Part shown: one piece after another, positions 39,937 through 49,078 of the stretch | Position numbering within the stretch: the stretch's first letter is position 1 | How the letters are laid out: each line of letters begins with the position of its first letter | Assembly (NCBI GenBank): GCA_947487765.1 | Contig: CANKXO010000005.1 | Span: 1 to 64,000 of the forward strand | DNA: 64,000 nucleotides | From: an uncultured Pseudomonadales bacterium | GTDB lineage: Bacteria > Pseudomonadota > Gammaproteobacteria > Pseudomonadales > Cellvibrionaceae | Reading direction: 5' to 3' | Translations under genes and position numbers: made by a program | Notes under the pieces: model-generated | Seen by the model: only the letters and a program-made list of their open reading frames with translations | Databases searched by the model: none | Told to the model about the DNA's origin: nothing

Positions 39937-41697
39937 ATGATAACTGGGAATGATTTCTCTAAGCAAACTAATATTTTATTAGTTGTTGATGATAGCGCTA
40001 GCGATCGCGAGCTTTTCTGTCAGCTAATTAGTAGAAGCCGCTCTTCTGCCTTTCAAATCCTTCAAGCGAGCTCTTGTGAGCAAGCATTAACAATGCTGGA
40101 GGATATAGTACCTGTTTGTTGTTTGGTTGATTACCAGTTACCAGCAGATAATGGATTAGATTTTCTTAAAGCTATTCGACGTATGGAATGTGGCGATAGC
40201 GTTCCGGTTGTTATTATGACTGGAGAGGGTGATGAAAAAGTTGCCGTAGAGATGATGCGCAATGGTGCTCAGGATTATCTCGTTAAAAATGAAATGACGG
40301 CTGAAAATTTAATACACAGTATTACTAATGCTATACATACCTGCGAGCTACAAAATAAACTCAGGCATTTGGCTCATTATGATAACTTAACCGGCTTGTT
40401 AAATCGTAGTTTATTTATGGATCGCTTGCAGAGTACTATTGATCATTGTGATCGATATAGCCATAGCTGTTCTTTGCTATATATTGATGTTGATAATTTC
40501 AAATTAATTAATGACCAATATGGCCATGATGCTGGAGATGTTTTACTTAAGGCCGTCGGCGAGCGCATCAAGAAAAACTGTCGTGCAACAGACAGTGCCG
40601 CTCGTTTTGGTGGCGATGAATTTGTTATTCTTTTAGACCGTATCGATGAGATAAATACTGATGCTACGGCAGAAAAAATATTGCGTAAGGTTTCTGAGCC
40701 GGTTTTTCTGGAGTCGCATAGTATTCATGTCTCGTTATCGATTGGTATAGCTCATTATCCAGATACAGCTGCAAGTATTCATGAATTGCTTAAACAGTCG
40801 GATGAAGCAATGTATCGAGCCAAAAAAACCGGTAAGGCTCGTTATTTTCAATTCAGCGAAGAGCAAAAGCAACAATGGGAGAGGCGTAACTACTTGGAGA
40901 CAATACTCCCTGATGCGATAACTAACAATGAATTACTGTTGGCGTATCAGCCGATTATAAGTGCTAAAGATGAATCATTGCATAGCTTAGAAGTATTGGT
41001 TCGCTGGTCTCCAGAAAATTATAACGTCAGTGCTGCAGAAATTGTTGAGATGGTTGAACGCTTAGGTTTATTTGATCCGTTTCATCTATGGCTGATCAAT
41101 GCGGCTCTATATCAATTATATCAATGGCAAATAGTTAATCCTGATTTGAATATTTGCCTAAATATCCCAGCCAATCAATGCCATAGCGATTTGGTTGTGG
41201 ATTGCTTGCGCAAAGCAATGAGTCAGTATGGTATTCGCCCTGATCAAATAGAATTAGAGATTACTGAAACGACATTGATGAAACATCCAACATTAAGTAC
41301 AAAGTTACTGAAGTCTATGCAGAATGAAGGTGTGCGTATAGCGGTTGATGACTTTGGTGCGGGCTATAGCTCAATGTCATATTTAACAACATTGCCATTA
41401 AACACCTTAAAAATTGATCAAAAATTTTTTATCGATATGGAAAAAGATATTAGAAATCGTAAAGTCGTTGAAGCAGTAACCGCTCTTGGTCATAGTTTAG
41501 GTTTGAAGGTCGTTGCTGAAGGTGTTGAAACCGAGGCGCAATATTATATGGCACGGGATATTGGTTGTGATTTTATTCAAGGGTATTATTTTGATAAGCC
41601 ACATTTGGGTTGTAATGATTGGCGCGAATTTTATCAACAATGCTCTTCCATATCTGTACCTTTGGGTAAGGTCTCAGATAAAATCAATGTTGTTTAA
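39937..41697 (+). CDS. REC / GGDEF / EAL response regulator (586 aa)
   Basis: Receiver domain with intact acidic pair (VVDDSAS) and phosphoacceptor Asp in CCLVDYQLP; GGDEF domain intact (ARFGGDEFVI, with RATD inhibitory site); EAL domain with the catalytic residues mostly kept: LEVLVRW (EVL in place of EAL, Glu kept), EITETTLM, VDDFGAGYSSMSYL, LKIDQKF, VVAEGVETEAQ. It may make or hydrolyse c-di-GMP under control of a histidine kinase, most likely one of those encoded nearby. The start ATG is weakly supported; the 267-bp gap before it is AT-rich and may hold a promoter. Confidence 0.88.
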   Translation: MITGNDFSKQTNILLVVDDSASDRELFCQLISRSRSSAFQILQASSCEQALTMLEDIVPVCCLVDYQLPADNGLDFLKAIRRMECGDSVPVVIMTGEGDEKVAVEMMRNGAQDYLVKNEMTAENLIHSITNAIHTCELQNKLRHLAHYDNLTGLLNRSLFMDRLQSTIDHCDRYSHSCSLLYIDVDNFKLINDQYGHDAGDVLLKAVGERIKKNCRATDSAARFGGDEFVILLDRIDEINTDATAEKILRKVSEPVFLESHSIHVSLSIGIAHYPDTAASIHELLKQSDEAMYRAKKTGKARYFQFSEEQKQQWERRNYLETILPDAITNNELLLAYQPIISAKDESLHSLEVLVRWSPENYNVSAAEIVEMVERLGLFDPFHLWLINAALYQLYQWQIVNPDLNICLNIPANQCHSDLVVDCLRKAMSQYGIRPDQIELEITETTLMKHPTLSTKLLKSMQNEGVRIAVDDFGAGYSSMSYLTTLPLNTLKIDQKFFIDMEKDIRNRKVVEAVTALGHSLGLKVVAEGVETEAQYYMARDIGCDFIQGYYFDKPHLGCNDWREFYQQCSSISVPLGKVSDKINVV

Positions 41698-41805
41698 GCC
41701 CGTTATTATTAAGGCCAATTTGACGACTATAAAAAATGATTTTAAGTAAAGGGCGATTCTGCTATCGTTGATATTATTGAATATAACAATAATTAGAGGT
41801 CATAG

Positions 41806-42240
41806 ATGCCAGCTGATTCAATTGAAATACTCATGGTAGAAGATAACCCTGGCGATATTGAGCTTACAAGGCAAGCGCTGGTTGATGGAAAGCTAAGAAA
41901 TAACTTTCATGTGGTTGAAGATGGTGAGGCTGCTTTAGATTTTTTATATACTCGAGGCGAGTATCAAGATGCTCCAAGGCCGGACTTGATTTTGTTAGAT
42001 TTAAACCTTCCCAAACTAAATGGGCGAGAAGTGCTTGCTGATATCAAATCTAATCAAGATTTATTAACTATTCCTGTTGTTATCCTTTCCAGTTCAGATG
42101 ATGCCCATGATGTTCAGGAGGCTTATTCTCTAAATGCGAATAGCTTTGTAACAAAGCCTGTTCGAGTCGAAGATTTCTTACGGGTTGCTAGAGCAATTGA
42201 GCATTTCTGGGTTGAGATTGTTAAATTGCCAGGCCATTAG
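41806..42240 (+). CDS. Rcp1-like single-domain response regulator (144 aa)
   Basis: Stand-alone receiver: MVEDNPGDIELTRQAL with the acidic pair, phosphoacceptor Asp in LILLDLNLPKLNGREVL, conserved Thr/Ser and Lys in VILSSSDDAHD and FVTKPV. The NPGDIELT and LNLPKLNGREVL words and the extended C-terminus (IEHFWVEIVKLP) identify the Rcp1/CheY-like group that partners with phytochrome-type HisKA kinases. No output domain, so it acts by protein contact or phosphorelay. Tandem with the next gene. Confidence 0.88.
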   Translation: MPADSIEILMVEDNPGDIELTRQALVDGKLRNNFHVVEDGEAALDFLYTRGEYQDAPRPDLILLDLNLPKLNGREVLADIKSNQDLLTIPVVILSSSDDAHDVQEAYSLNANSFVTKPVRVEDFLRVARAIEHFWVEIVKLPGH

Positions 42241-42295
42241 ATTGTAGGTATAAACGTTAATCGTCTTGCGTAAATTATAAGGTCCCGGAGGCCGT

Positions 42296-42736
42296 ATGAT
42301 GGCACCTATAGAGATCATGATGATTGAAGATAACCCTGGGGATATCGAATTAACGGCTCATGCTTTAAGTGCAAGTAAGATTCTCAATAATTTACATATT
42401 TTAGAAGATGGTGAGTCTGCGTTAGATTTTTTGTATCAACGAAGGCAATATAAAGGCGTGCCTCGCCCTGACCTTATTTTTCTGGACCTTAATCTTCCTA
42501 GATTAAATGGTAGAGAAGTATTGAGAGGTATTAAATCTAATAAGCATTTAATGTCCATACCAGTTGTTATTTTGTCCAGCTCTGAAGATGCTGAAGATAT
42601 TTGTGCCGCTTATAAATTGCATGCAAATAATTTTGTCAGCAAGCCTGTGCAGGTTGAAAAATTTATTAATGTTGTGCAAGCTATAGAGCACTTCTGGATA
42701 GAAGTCGTTAAGTTGCCCATTCAAAAAATTACTTAA
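42296..42736 (+). CDS. Rcp1-like single-domain response regulator, second copy (146 aa)
   Basis: Paralogue of the previous gene with the same NPGDIELT, LNLPRLNGREVL and IEHFWIEVVKLP words. All phosphotransfer residues are kept (Asp in LIFLDLNLP, Lys in FVSKPV). The start follows CCCGGAGGCCGT. Convergent with the solute-binding gene; 50 bp apart. The presence of two copies may split signals from the two kinases downstream. Confidence 0.88.
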   Translation: MMAPIEIMMIEDNPGDIELTAHALSASKILNNLHILEDGESALDFLYQRRQYKGVPRPDLIFLDLNLPRLNGREVLRGIKSNKHLMSIPVVILSSSEDAEDICAAYKLHANNFVSKPVQVEKFINVVQAIEHFWIEVVKLPIQKIT

Positions 42737-42786
42737 CCAGCCATTGTAATTGGTGCCTTAATATAATAGCAGGTCTTAATGCTTGC

Positions 42787-44235
42787 CTATATGAGTATAT
42801 TCTTTAATGGGCTTGGGTATTTATTTTTAAGTTCTCGCCAGTTATTTTTTTGTTTTTCTTTTCCGACTCTATTGTTAATTATTTTCCACTCGGTTGCTGT
42901 AATATCTAAAGCCTGTTTGGCTGTAAGAGAACCTTTATAGGCAAGGTGAATATTCTCTTGCAGAGAAGATAGATAAGAGCTCTGGCTTTGTAGGTAAAAA
43001 TCTGGAATGCTTTCTTCCATGCTGAGTTGATGGGCTTTTAAAAAATTAATTGAATAGGCATTCTGTATAGCTTTATCGTCATAGTGCTCTTCTCTAAAGG
43101 GATCAAAAAAGCCATCTTGTTGAACAGATAATGTAGACATCACGGGGCTACAGGCATAAAGTGTAAACAAGTACGCTATCTCTGGGTGTGGGCATTGAGA
43201 AGATACAACATAATTCCATCCCCAGTTAAAAATAGGGCAATGCACATCTTTTTCTTTTCCATTTACAGTAAATGTACCGCCGGGCGTTGGGCTATAATAC
43301 AGTCCCCCTTTAACTGATGATTTGTTGCTGTTAAAGAATTTTTGGCTGCCGCCCCAGCCAATATTACAAAAGGTTTGCCCTTTAGCATAGGTGGCCCAGT
43401 TCTCGAATAACCCATCCGTTGCGGTTTTAGGGTGAAGGTATTGCGAGATATCAATCATCTCCTGTAAGGCAGCAATACCCGCATCGTTATTGATTTGTGG
43501 TTCTAGTGAATCGCTTAAGGGGAAATACCCCTTTGCATGAAAGCGCGACCACCATTCCCATGCGCCGTATCCAAGAACGCGAAATAAGCAACCACCATAC
43601 TGGCTTTTTTTTGGCTTATGAAAAAAGCGAATCATGTCATCGAGCTTGTCCCATGTTTCGGGAACAACTAATGGGTATCCGTGTTCTTCTTTAAAGCGCT
43701 TTTTGTTGTCTTTATCGTCCATCATAGCTTTGTTAAAAAACATGAGATAAGTATCGCCATCGGTTTGATAGCCATAAAACTCATCATTCACATAGTCACC
43801 ATAATCATACAGCTGGTATTGCTTATAGTCGCTTGGCTCATATTGTTTAGTATATTGGCTTAGAGGATGCAGTGCTTCGGCACTGACTAGATCAGGAATG
43901 CCAAATGTCGCTGGGAGAGCGATATCAAAAGTATATTGGTTTTGAGTCGCGCTAAAAATAATACTGGAGTTAATGTCATCAACCCCAACTTCCGAAAAGT
44001 TAATCTTAATTCCCGTTGCCGCAGTAAATTGTGCGGCAACGGGTTGTATATTGGCAAGAGAACCTTTCGGGTGTAATAGCGTGAGGGTCTCTTTACCTTC
44101 AGATAAGGTTTTAACATGCTCGATGACAATTTTTTCCAACGTGGCGCTATCGCCAGCATAGCTTATCGTAGATGAAAGAGCCGTTGAGGCGGAAAGTAAA
44201 GAGGTGTTCTTGAGGAATTGACGGCGAGTGAGCAT
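42787..44235 (-). CDS. Tat-exported extracellular solute-binding protein (482 aa)
   Basis: The N-terminus MLTRRQFLKNTSLLSASTAL is a twin-arginine signal (RRQFLK), so the folded protein is exported to the periplasm. The body has a family 1-type solute-binding layout: FTAATGIKINFSEVGVDDIN, FDIALPATFGIPDLVSAEAL, YGYQTDGDTYLMFFNKAMMD and GYGAWEWWSRF. No permease or ATPase gene is nearby. The gene diverges from the membrane histidine kinase, 142 bp apart, so a role as ligand receptor for that kinase is an alternative to transport. Ligand unknown (sugar or polyol binding is common in the family). Confidence 0.8.
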   Translation of the reverse strand: MLTRRQFLKNTSLLSASTALSSTISYAGDSATLEKIVIEHVKTLSEGKETLTLLHPKGSLANIQPVAAQFTAATGIKINFSEVGVDDINSSIIFSATQNQYTFDIALPATFGIPDLVSAEALHPLSQYTKQYEPSDYKQYQLYDYGDYVNDEFYGYQTDGDTYLMFFNKAMMDDKDNKKRFKEEHGYPLVVPETWDKLDDMIRFFHKPKKSQYGGCLFRVLGYGAWEWWSRFHAKGYFPLSDSLEPQINNDAGIAALQEMIDISQYLHPKTATDGLFENWATYAKGQTFCNIGWGGSQKFFNSNKSSVKGGLYYSPTPGGTFTVNGKEKDVHCPIFNWGWNYVVSSQCPHPEIAYLFTLYACSPVMSTLSVQQDGFFDPFREEHYDDKAIQNAYSINFLKAHQLSMEESIPDFYLQSQSSYLSSLQENIHLAYKGSLTAKQALDITATEWKIINNRVGKEKQKNNWRELKNKYPSPLKNILI

Positions 44236-44377
44236 ATTGTTTATCCAAAGCTGTTTTTAGACTCATGCATGGGTGCTTTTGCCTCGGTATTTAATCCATG
44301 CAGGAGTGAAATTTGCGTGCTAAGCTTGTAATGATAATTATCCTATTAATATATAGCAAAGTGTCCAGCATTTCGCA

Positions 44378-46663
44378 ATGAAGAAGTGGTTCCATCTGAC
44401 AATTCAAAAAAGTTTATTGATTGCGCTGATTTTACTTTCAGGGTTGGTTCTTGTGTCATCTATTATAATTTGGACTGTTTTTGAGCGGATCAATAAAGAG
44501 CAACAAACCTTATTAACGCATTCGTTGCCTGTTATGCGTTTTGCTGATAACGCGGCTGACTCCGGCGGGGACTTGTTAGCATTGAGTTCATCGTTAAGTC
44601 GAGAGCTTTCAAAGTCTGATTATTCTAGACTGCAGCGTAGAGCAGATTTCCTATTGACCCAGGCTCGGCAGGATATTGCAGGTTTTGACGATAATAGTTC
44701 GAACTTTTCTAATACACAGCAATTAAAACTTAAAGTTCAGCAATTGATGGAAAAGATACGTCTGCAGCTTAATTTGCAGAAAGATATCTTGGAAAATAAG
44801 CAATCAATAGAAAAAATAATGGAATATTTATATAAAAGGATAGATGAGTTATTGATTGATATTAAATTAGTTAATACAGAAATTTTATCAAAGGCTTTAG
44901 ATGAGAGAGGATCAGATTTTTCTATTGATAATAGTCAAAAAAATGTGCTTGTAGAAATGCGTTTTGAAGTGCTTCGTATAGAAAGTCTAGTAGAACGATT
45001 GTTGCTAGTTGATACGGTTGAAAAGGTGAATAAAGAAGAAAATTTAAACAAATTGTATATACGAAAAATAAGTACTCAATTACTCAGTTTAAACGAAAGC
45101 CAAAAGCAGTATTTAGGGAAAAATATACTAAAAATTAATAACACCTTTTTACAAAATAATAGTATTTTTGAGCTGATTACCGTGCGCCTTAATAATGTTA
45201 ATAAGTTGGTGAGGTTAAAAGAAGAAAGCTTGGCGTTAAGTCAAGATTTAAACTCATTGTATAGTGCTATATCACTTAAAGCTAATTACGATGTTGATTT
45301 GGGTGCCCAAAGCTTAGTGGATGTTGTTGAGACATCAAAATTAATATTGTTAATGTCTTCAATCGTGTTTTTGTCAGTTGTTATTTTTCTTTATATCTTT
45401 TTTATTCGACCGAAAGTTATTAACCGATTAGTTGGCTTAAAAAATAATACTCGAGCTATTGCTGATAATAAATATGATGTAAATATTGATGTTGCAGGTG
45501 ATGATGAAATAACAGCAATGGCAACATCGTTAGCTTATTTTCGAGATCAGCTAATTGAGAAGGATGAGGTTCAGCAAGCACTTGCGGATAGAGAAGAAAC
45601 CTTGTCAACAGTGGTCAATAATGCGGCTGAAGGATTGTTCACTGTAGATACTGCTGGAATTGTTCAGACATTTAACCCTGCCTGTGAGTCTATTTTCGAA
45701 TTGCATTTTGACAATGCCATCGGTGAAGATGTTTTGCGATTTTTACCTTCTGCCTTCGAAGTGTTTACCGAGCATGAAAAAAATGCAGCTGGGGATAGTT
45801 ATATCGTTTGTGAAAACTATCAGATGCCAGCCTTTCGAGCCGATGGGAGTGAATTTACTAGTAGTCTATCCGTCAGTTTGATTAATTTGTCAGGCCGGTA
45901 TTTATATAGTTGTTTTGTTCGAGATATTACTGCGGAACAAATGGCAAAAGAAAAGATTGAAACGCTGGTTAATGAATTAATGACCTCCAATGCTGATTTA
46001 GAGCGCTTTGCTTACAGTTGTTCTCATGATTTGCAAGAGCCGGTGAGGATGGTGTTAAGTTTTTCCGATTTGCTTAAAGAGCATTTGGGAGAAGAGATGG
46101 ATGAAAAAACGGCTAAATACCTTGGTTTTATTACTAATGGTGCTCAAAACGCTAAAGAATTGATTAAAGATATTCTAGCTTATAGCCGGCTTGATCAATC
46201 ATCTGTGAAAAAGGAGTGGGTGGCCTCAGATACCTTATATGAAAAGGTAAAAGGTTCAATTGTTATATTGCAGGAAGAGCTGAATGGGAAGTTTGATTGG
46301 GATGGTGACGATATTAAAATTAATGGTGTCGAATCCCAACTTGTACAATTGCTTACAAACTTGGTGACGAATGGCCTTAAGTATAACCATAGCTCAGAGC
46401 CAAAGGTAACGGTGAATATATCTGAGTCTGATGATGATTGGTTGATGACGGTAAAAGATAACGGTATTGGTATTGACCAACGTTACCACAAAATAATATT
46501 TGAAGTGTTTCGTCGTTTAGTGACTAAAAGAGAATATGTAGGGTCGGGTATTGGCCTTTCAATTTGTAAAAAAATTGTTGAAAAGCACCATGGCGAAATT
46601 TGGCTAGAGTCTCAGCCCGGTCAGGGTAGCCAGTTTTTCATACGTCTGCCAAAGAGTGTATAG
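44378..46663 (+). CDS. Membrane sensor histidine kinase (761 aa)
   Basis: N-terminal helix (SLLIALILLSGLVLVSSIII), a large periplasmic helical domain (about residues 40-310, with LPVMRFADNAADSGGDLLAL resembling TorS-type sensors), a second membrane helix (LILLMSSIVFLSVVIFLYIF), a HAMP region, a PAS domain (LSTVVNNAAEGLFTVDTAGI), then a HisKA domain with the phospho-His (CSHDLQEPVRMVLSFSDLLK) and an ATPase with NGLKYNHSSEP and the G boxes VKDNGIGID and GSGIGLSICKK. It autophosphorylates and probably passes phosphate to the Rcp1-like regulators or the REC-GGDEF-EAL protein. Divergent from the solute-binding gene. Confidence 0.88.
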   Translation: MKKWFHLTIQKSLLIALILLSGLVLVSSIIIWTVFERINKEQQTLLTHSLPVMRFADNAADSGGDLLALSSSLSRELSKSDYSRLQRRADFLLTQARQDIAGFDDNSSNFSNTQQLKLKVQQLMEKIRLQLNLQKDILENKQSIEKIMEYLYKRIDELLIDIKLVNTEILSKALDERGSDFSIDNSQKNVLVEMRFEVLRIESLVERLLLVDTVEKVNKEENLNKLYIRKISTQLLSLNESQKQYLGKNILKINNTFLQNNSIFELITVRLNNVNKLVRLKEESLALSQDLNSLYSAISLKANYDVDLGAQSLVDVVETSKLILLMSSIVFLSVVIFLYIFFIRPKVINRLVGLKNNTRAIADNKYDVNIDVAGDDEITAMATSLAYFRDQLIEKDEVQQALADREETLSTVVNNAAEGLFTVDTAGIVQTFNPACESIFELHFDNAIGEDVLRFLPSAFEVFTEHEKNAAGDSYIVCENYQMPAFRADGSEFTSSLSVSLINLSGRYLYSCFVRDITAEQMAKEKIETLVNELMTSNADLERFAYSCSHDLQEPVRMVLSFSDLLKEHLGEEMDEKTAKYLGFITNGAQNAKELIKDILAYSRLDQSSVKKEWVASDTLYEKVKGSIVILQEELNGKFDWDGDDIKINGVESQLVQLLTNLVTNGLKYNHSSEPKVTVNISESDDDWLMTVKDNGIGIDQRYHKIIFEVFRRLVTKREYVGSGIGLSICKKIVEKHHGEIWLESQPGQGSQFFIRLPKSV

Positions 46664-46678
46664 CGAGGTGTTGATGTA

Positions 46679-47383
46679 ATGTCTGTTGATGAAGAGTATT
46701 TGCAAAAACTACTGCGTACTGTTTCTCATGATATGGGAGGAACATTACGTGTTGCTGTGGGGTTTTCTAAATTAATTCTGGAAAGCTATTCTCATCAACT
46801 TGATGAAAAAGTGCTGCATTGGCTTTCGTTGATTCAATCCGACGGTGAAGCAACGCAAGAAAAGCTCGTTGCCTTGTCTCGTTATGCTCGCCTCTATGAT
46901 ATTTCGGATGAGGTCGATGTTTGCAATATTTATGAGGCTTGTCACAAAGCTGTTGGCCTGTCTTCTTTAGATGAGCTTTATCCAAATTTTACAATAACGA
47001 TAGAGGCTTTGCCTGTTGCCAAGGGGTATGAGAGATTGTGGGTTGACCTCTTTGCTGAGCTGATTAGAAATAGTGCCCGTAACTCATCTGGAGTTTCAGA
47101 TGTGCATTGCCGTATTTACTCTCAGGAAGACGAGGGTGAAACCACCATCATTGTAGAGGATGACGGTGTAGTGTTAACTCAGAAGCAGATTGATATGGCA
47201 ATGATGCCTTTTAGAGTTATTGATGGTATTCCTTCTGGTGTAGGGATGGGGTTATCCGTTGTTAAGCGTATTGCTGAACTACAGAACGGGCACTTTAGTA
47301 TGGAGTCAGTCCCTGATAATCAGCCGGGTGTGAAAGCGGTTGTCACCCTCCCTTCTCTTGTTGTACTTGACCCCAATTCTTAA
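46679..47383 (+). CDS. Soluble histidine kinase-like protein (234 aa)
   Basis: No membrane segment and no sensor domain. HisKA-like segment with His in RTVSHDMGGTLRVAVGFSKL, then an ATPase-like domain: FAELIRNSARN (N box), IIVEDDGVVLTQK (degenerate G1, the DxGxG motif reads DDGVV) and GVGMGLSVVKRI (G2). The altered G1 box makes full kinase activity uncertain. It follows the membrane kinase by 15 bp and is surely cotranscribed; it may help phosphotransfer or act as a phosphatase. Confidence 0.7.
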   Translation: MSVDEEYLQKLLRTVSHDMGGTLRVAVGFSKLILESYSHQLDEKVLHWLSLIQSDGEATQEKLVALSRYARLYDISDEVDVCNIYEACHKAVGLSSLDELYPNFTITIEALPVAKGYERLWVDLFAELIRNSARNSSGVSDVHCRIYSQEDEGETTIIVEDDGVVLTQKQIDMAMMPFRVIDGIPSGVGMGLSVVKRIAELQNGHFSMESVPDNQPGVKAVVTLPSLVVLDPNS

Positions 47384-47778
47384 CTTGTGGAGCCAAAACC
47401 TCTGCTCTTCGCATTATCACGTTTTTCACCCCTCATTTTTTCATAAAGGCCCCATAGTCTGCTGGACAGACAAGTACCCTCTGGCGTAAAATACGCCTCC
47501 AGCCAAAGAGGGGTATCTAGTATGAGATTTCCCTCCTGAAAGCGAGGTGAATCAGGTATTTTATACATTACCGTCCATTCATCTCGTTTTTTTATGACTA
47601 TTTGAAACTCTGTTTGCTACTTTAGCGATAGTTAGTTAGCGCAGGGTGTTAAGAACATCGTTTACAAAACCACTTCATCATTAGCCTGGTTCTTTGCCTA
47701 ATTGGCAATAATGGTAACCGCGGCATACTGCCGCCTACAGTTACAGCTAGATAATGATGGACAGTGCAGGAGAAACCC
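47384..47778. other. Intergenic region upstream of carA with nested palindromes
   Basis: About 395 bp with no convincing gene. A 62-aa open frame on the - strand (47380-47568) covers a nested structure: an outer TACCCTCT / AGAGGGGTA (47475-47515) and an inner perfect GGCGTA-AAA-TACGCC (47483-47497). The stretch 47570-47760 probably holds the carAB promoter. Confidence 0.4.
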
Positions 47779-48960
47779 TTGAATACAGAGGCCACCCTTG
47801 TGACTTCCCCAACGACATCCCTACTTCAAGGGAATAATAAGAAACCTGCTTTATTAGTATTGGCTGATGGCAGCGTTTTTCGCGGTACCGCTATTGGTGC
47901 AGAAGGCATTACTGTTGGTGAGGTTGTCTTCAACACGGCAATGACAGGCTATCAGGAAATCCTGACAGACCCTTCATATGCTAAGCAAATAGTGACCTTA
48001 ACTTACCCTCATATCGGTAATGTCGGTGTTAACAAAGAAGATGAAGAGTGTGAAACCATCTGGTCTGCAGGCTTGGTCATTAGAGACCTTCCCAGCTTAG
48101 CTAGTAACTTTCGCAGCCAGCAAACCTTAGATGTCTATCTGAAAACCCGCAACATATTGGGCATTGCTGATATTGATACTCGTCGTTTAACGCGCATTCT
48201 ACGTGAAAAGGGCGCACAAAATGGCTGCATTATGGCAGGCGATACCATTAATGAAGACGAGGCATTAGCCGCTGCTCAACATTTTCCTGGGTTAAAAGGA
48301 TTGGACTTGGCAAAAGAAGTCACTGTTGCGGAAGCTTACCAGTGGGAAGAGGGTAGTTGGTCACTTGGTGAAGGTTTTGCAAAACAGCCTCGTAAAGCAT
48401 TTAAGGTTGTAGCCTATGACTATGGTGTAAAGCGGAATATTTTGCGCATGCTGACCGACCGTGGTTGTGATATCACCGTTGTACCTGCACAGACGCCTGC
48501 AGATGAAGTGTTAGCGATGTCGCCGGATGGTATTTTCTTATCAAATGGCCCTGGTGACCCCGAGCCTTGTGACTATGCGATCAAAGCAATCCAATCATTA
48601 TTGAAAACCAATATCCCAATTTTCGGTATTTGTCTTGGACACCAACTATTGGCATTGGCGAGTGGCGCGAAAACGATCAAGATGAAATTTGGACACCACG
48701 GTGGAAACCATCCTGTTCAAAACCTTGAGAATAAAACTGTGTTAATTACCAGTCAGAACCATGGCTTTGCAGTTGATGGAGAAACTTTGCCCGCCAATAT
48801 AGAAGCGACTCATAAGTCTCTTTTTGATGGTTCATTGCAAGGTATAAAACTCACTGATCGTCCAGCATTTAGCTTCCAGGGGCACCCTGAAGCGAGTCCT
48901 GGACCTCATGATGCTGCCCCATTATTTGATCACTTTATTGAGTTGATGGAAAAAGCGTAG
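47779..48960 (+). CDS. carA: Carbamoyl-phosphate synthase, small (glutaminase) subunit
   Basis: Releases ammonia from glutamine for carbamoyl phosphate synthesis (arginine and pyrimidines). N-terminal domain [20 protein letters not shown] with [20 protein letters not shown], and the glutaminase domain with catalytic Cys in [14 protein letters not shown] and His in [12 protein letters not shown]. The TTG at 47779 (with GGAG 8 bp upstream) is chosen; GTG 47764 is possible. The protein has about 20 extra N-terminal residues relative to most relatives, so a later start is also possible. carB follows. Confidence 0.95.
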   Translation: MNTEATLVTSPTTSLLQGNNKKPALLVLADGSVFRGTAIGAEGITVGEVVFNTAMTGYQEILTDPSYAKQIVTLTYPHIGNVGVNKEDEECETIWSAGLVIRDLPSLASNFRSQQTLDVYLKTRNILGIADIDTRRLTRILREKGAQNGCIMAGDTINEDEALAAAQHFPGLKGLDLAKEVTVAEAYQWEEGSWSLGEGFAKQPRKAFKVVAYDYGVKRNILRMLTDRGCDITVVPAQTPADEVLAMSPDGIFLSNGPGDPEPCDYAIKAIQSLLKTNIPIFGICLGHQLLALASGAKTIKMKFGHHGGNHPVQNLENKTVLITSQNHGFAVDGETLPANIEATHKSLFDGSLQGIKLTDRPAFSFQGHPEASPGPHDAAPLFDHFIELMEKA

Positions 48961-49078
48961 ACAAATAGTTTGATTAGGTGTGGCTAATACACCTTACTTA
49001 CATATGATTACGTAAACTGATTATTGATATTTTTATCCGTTATGTTTAATGCGGATTTACTTACCTAGACTAAACGTT

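Noticed and set aside
47380-47568. 62-aa ORF on the - strand
   Set aside because: It overlaps nested palindromes and shows no recognisable domain; more likely intergenic structure.
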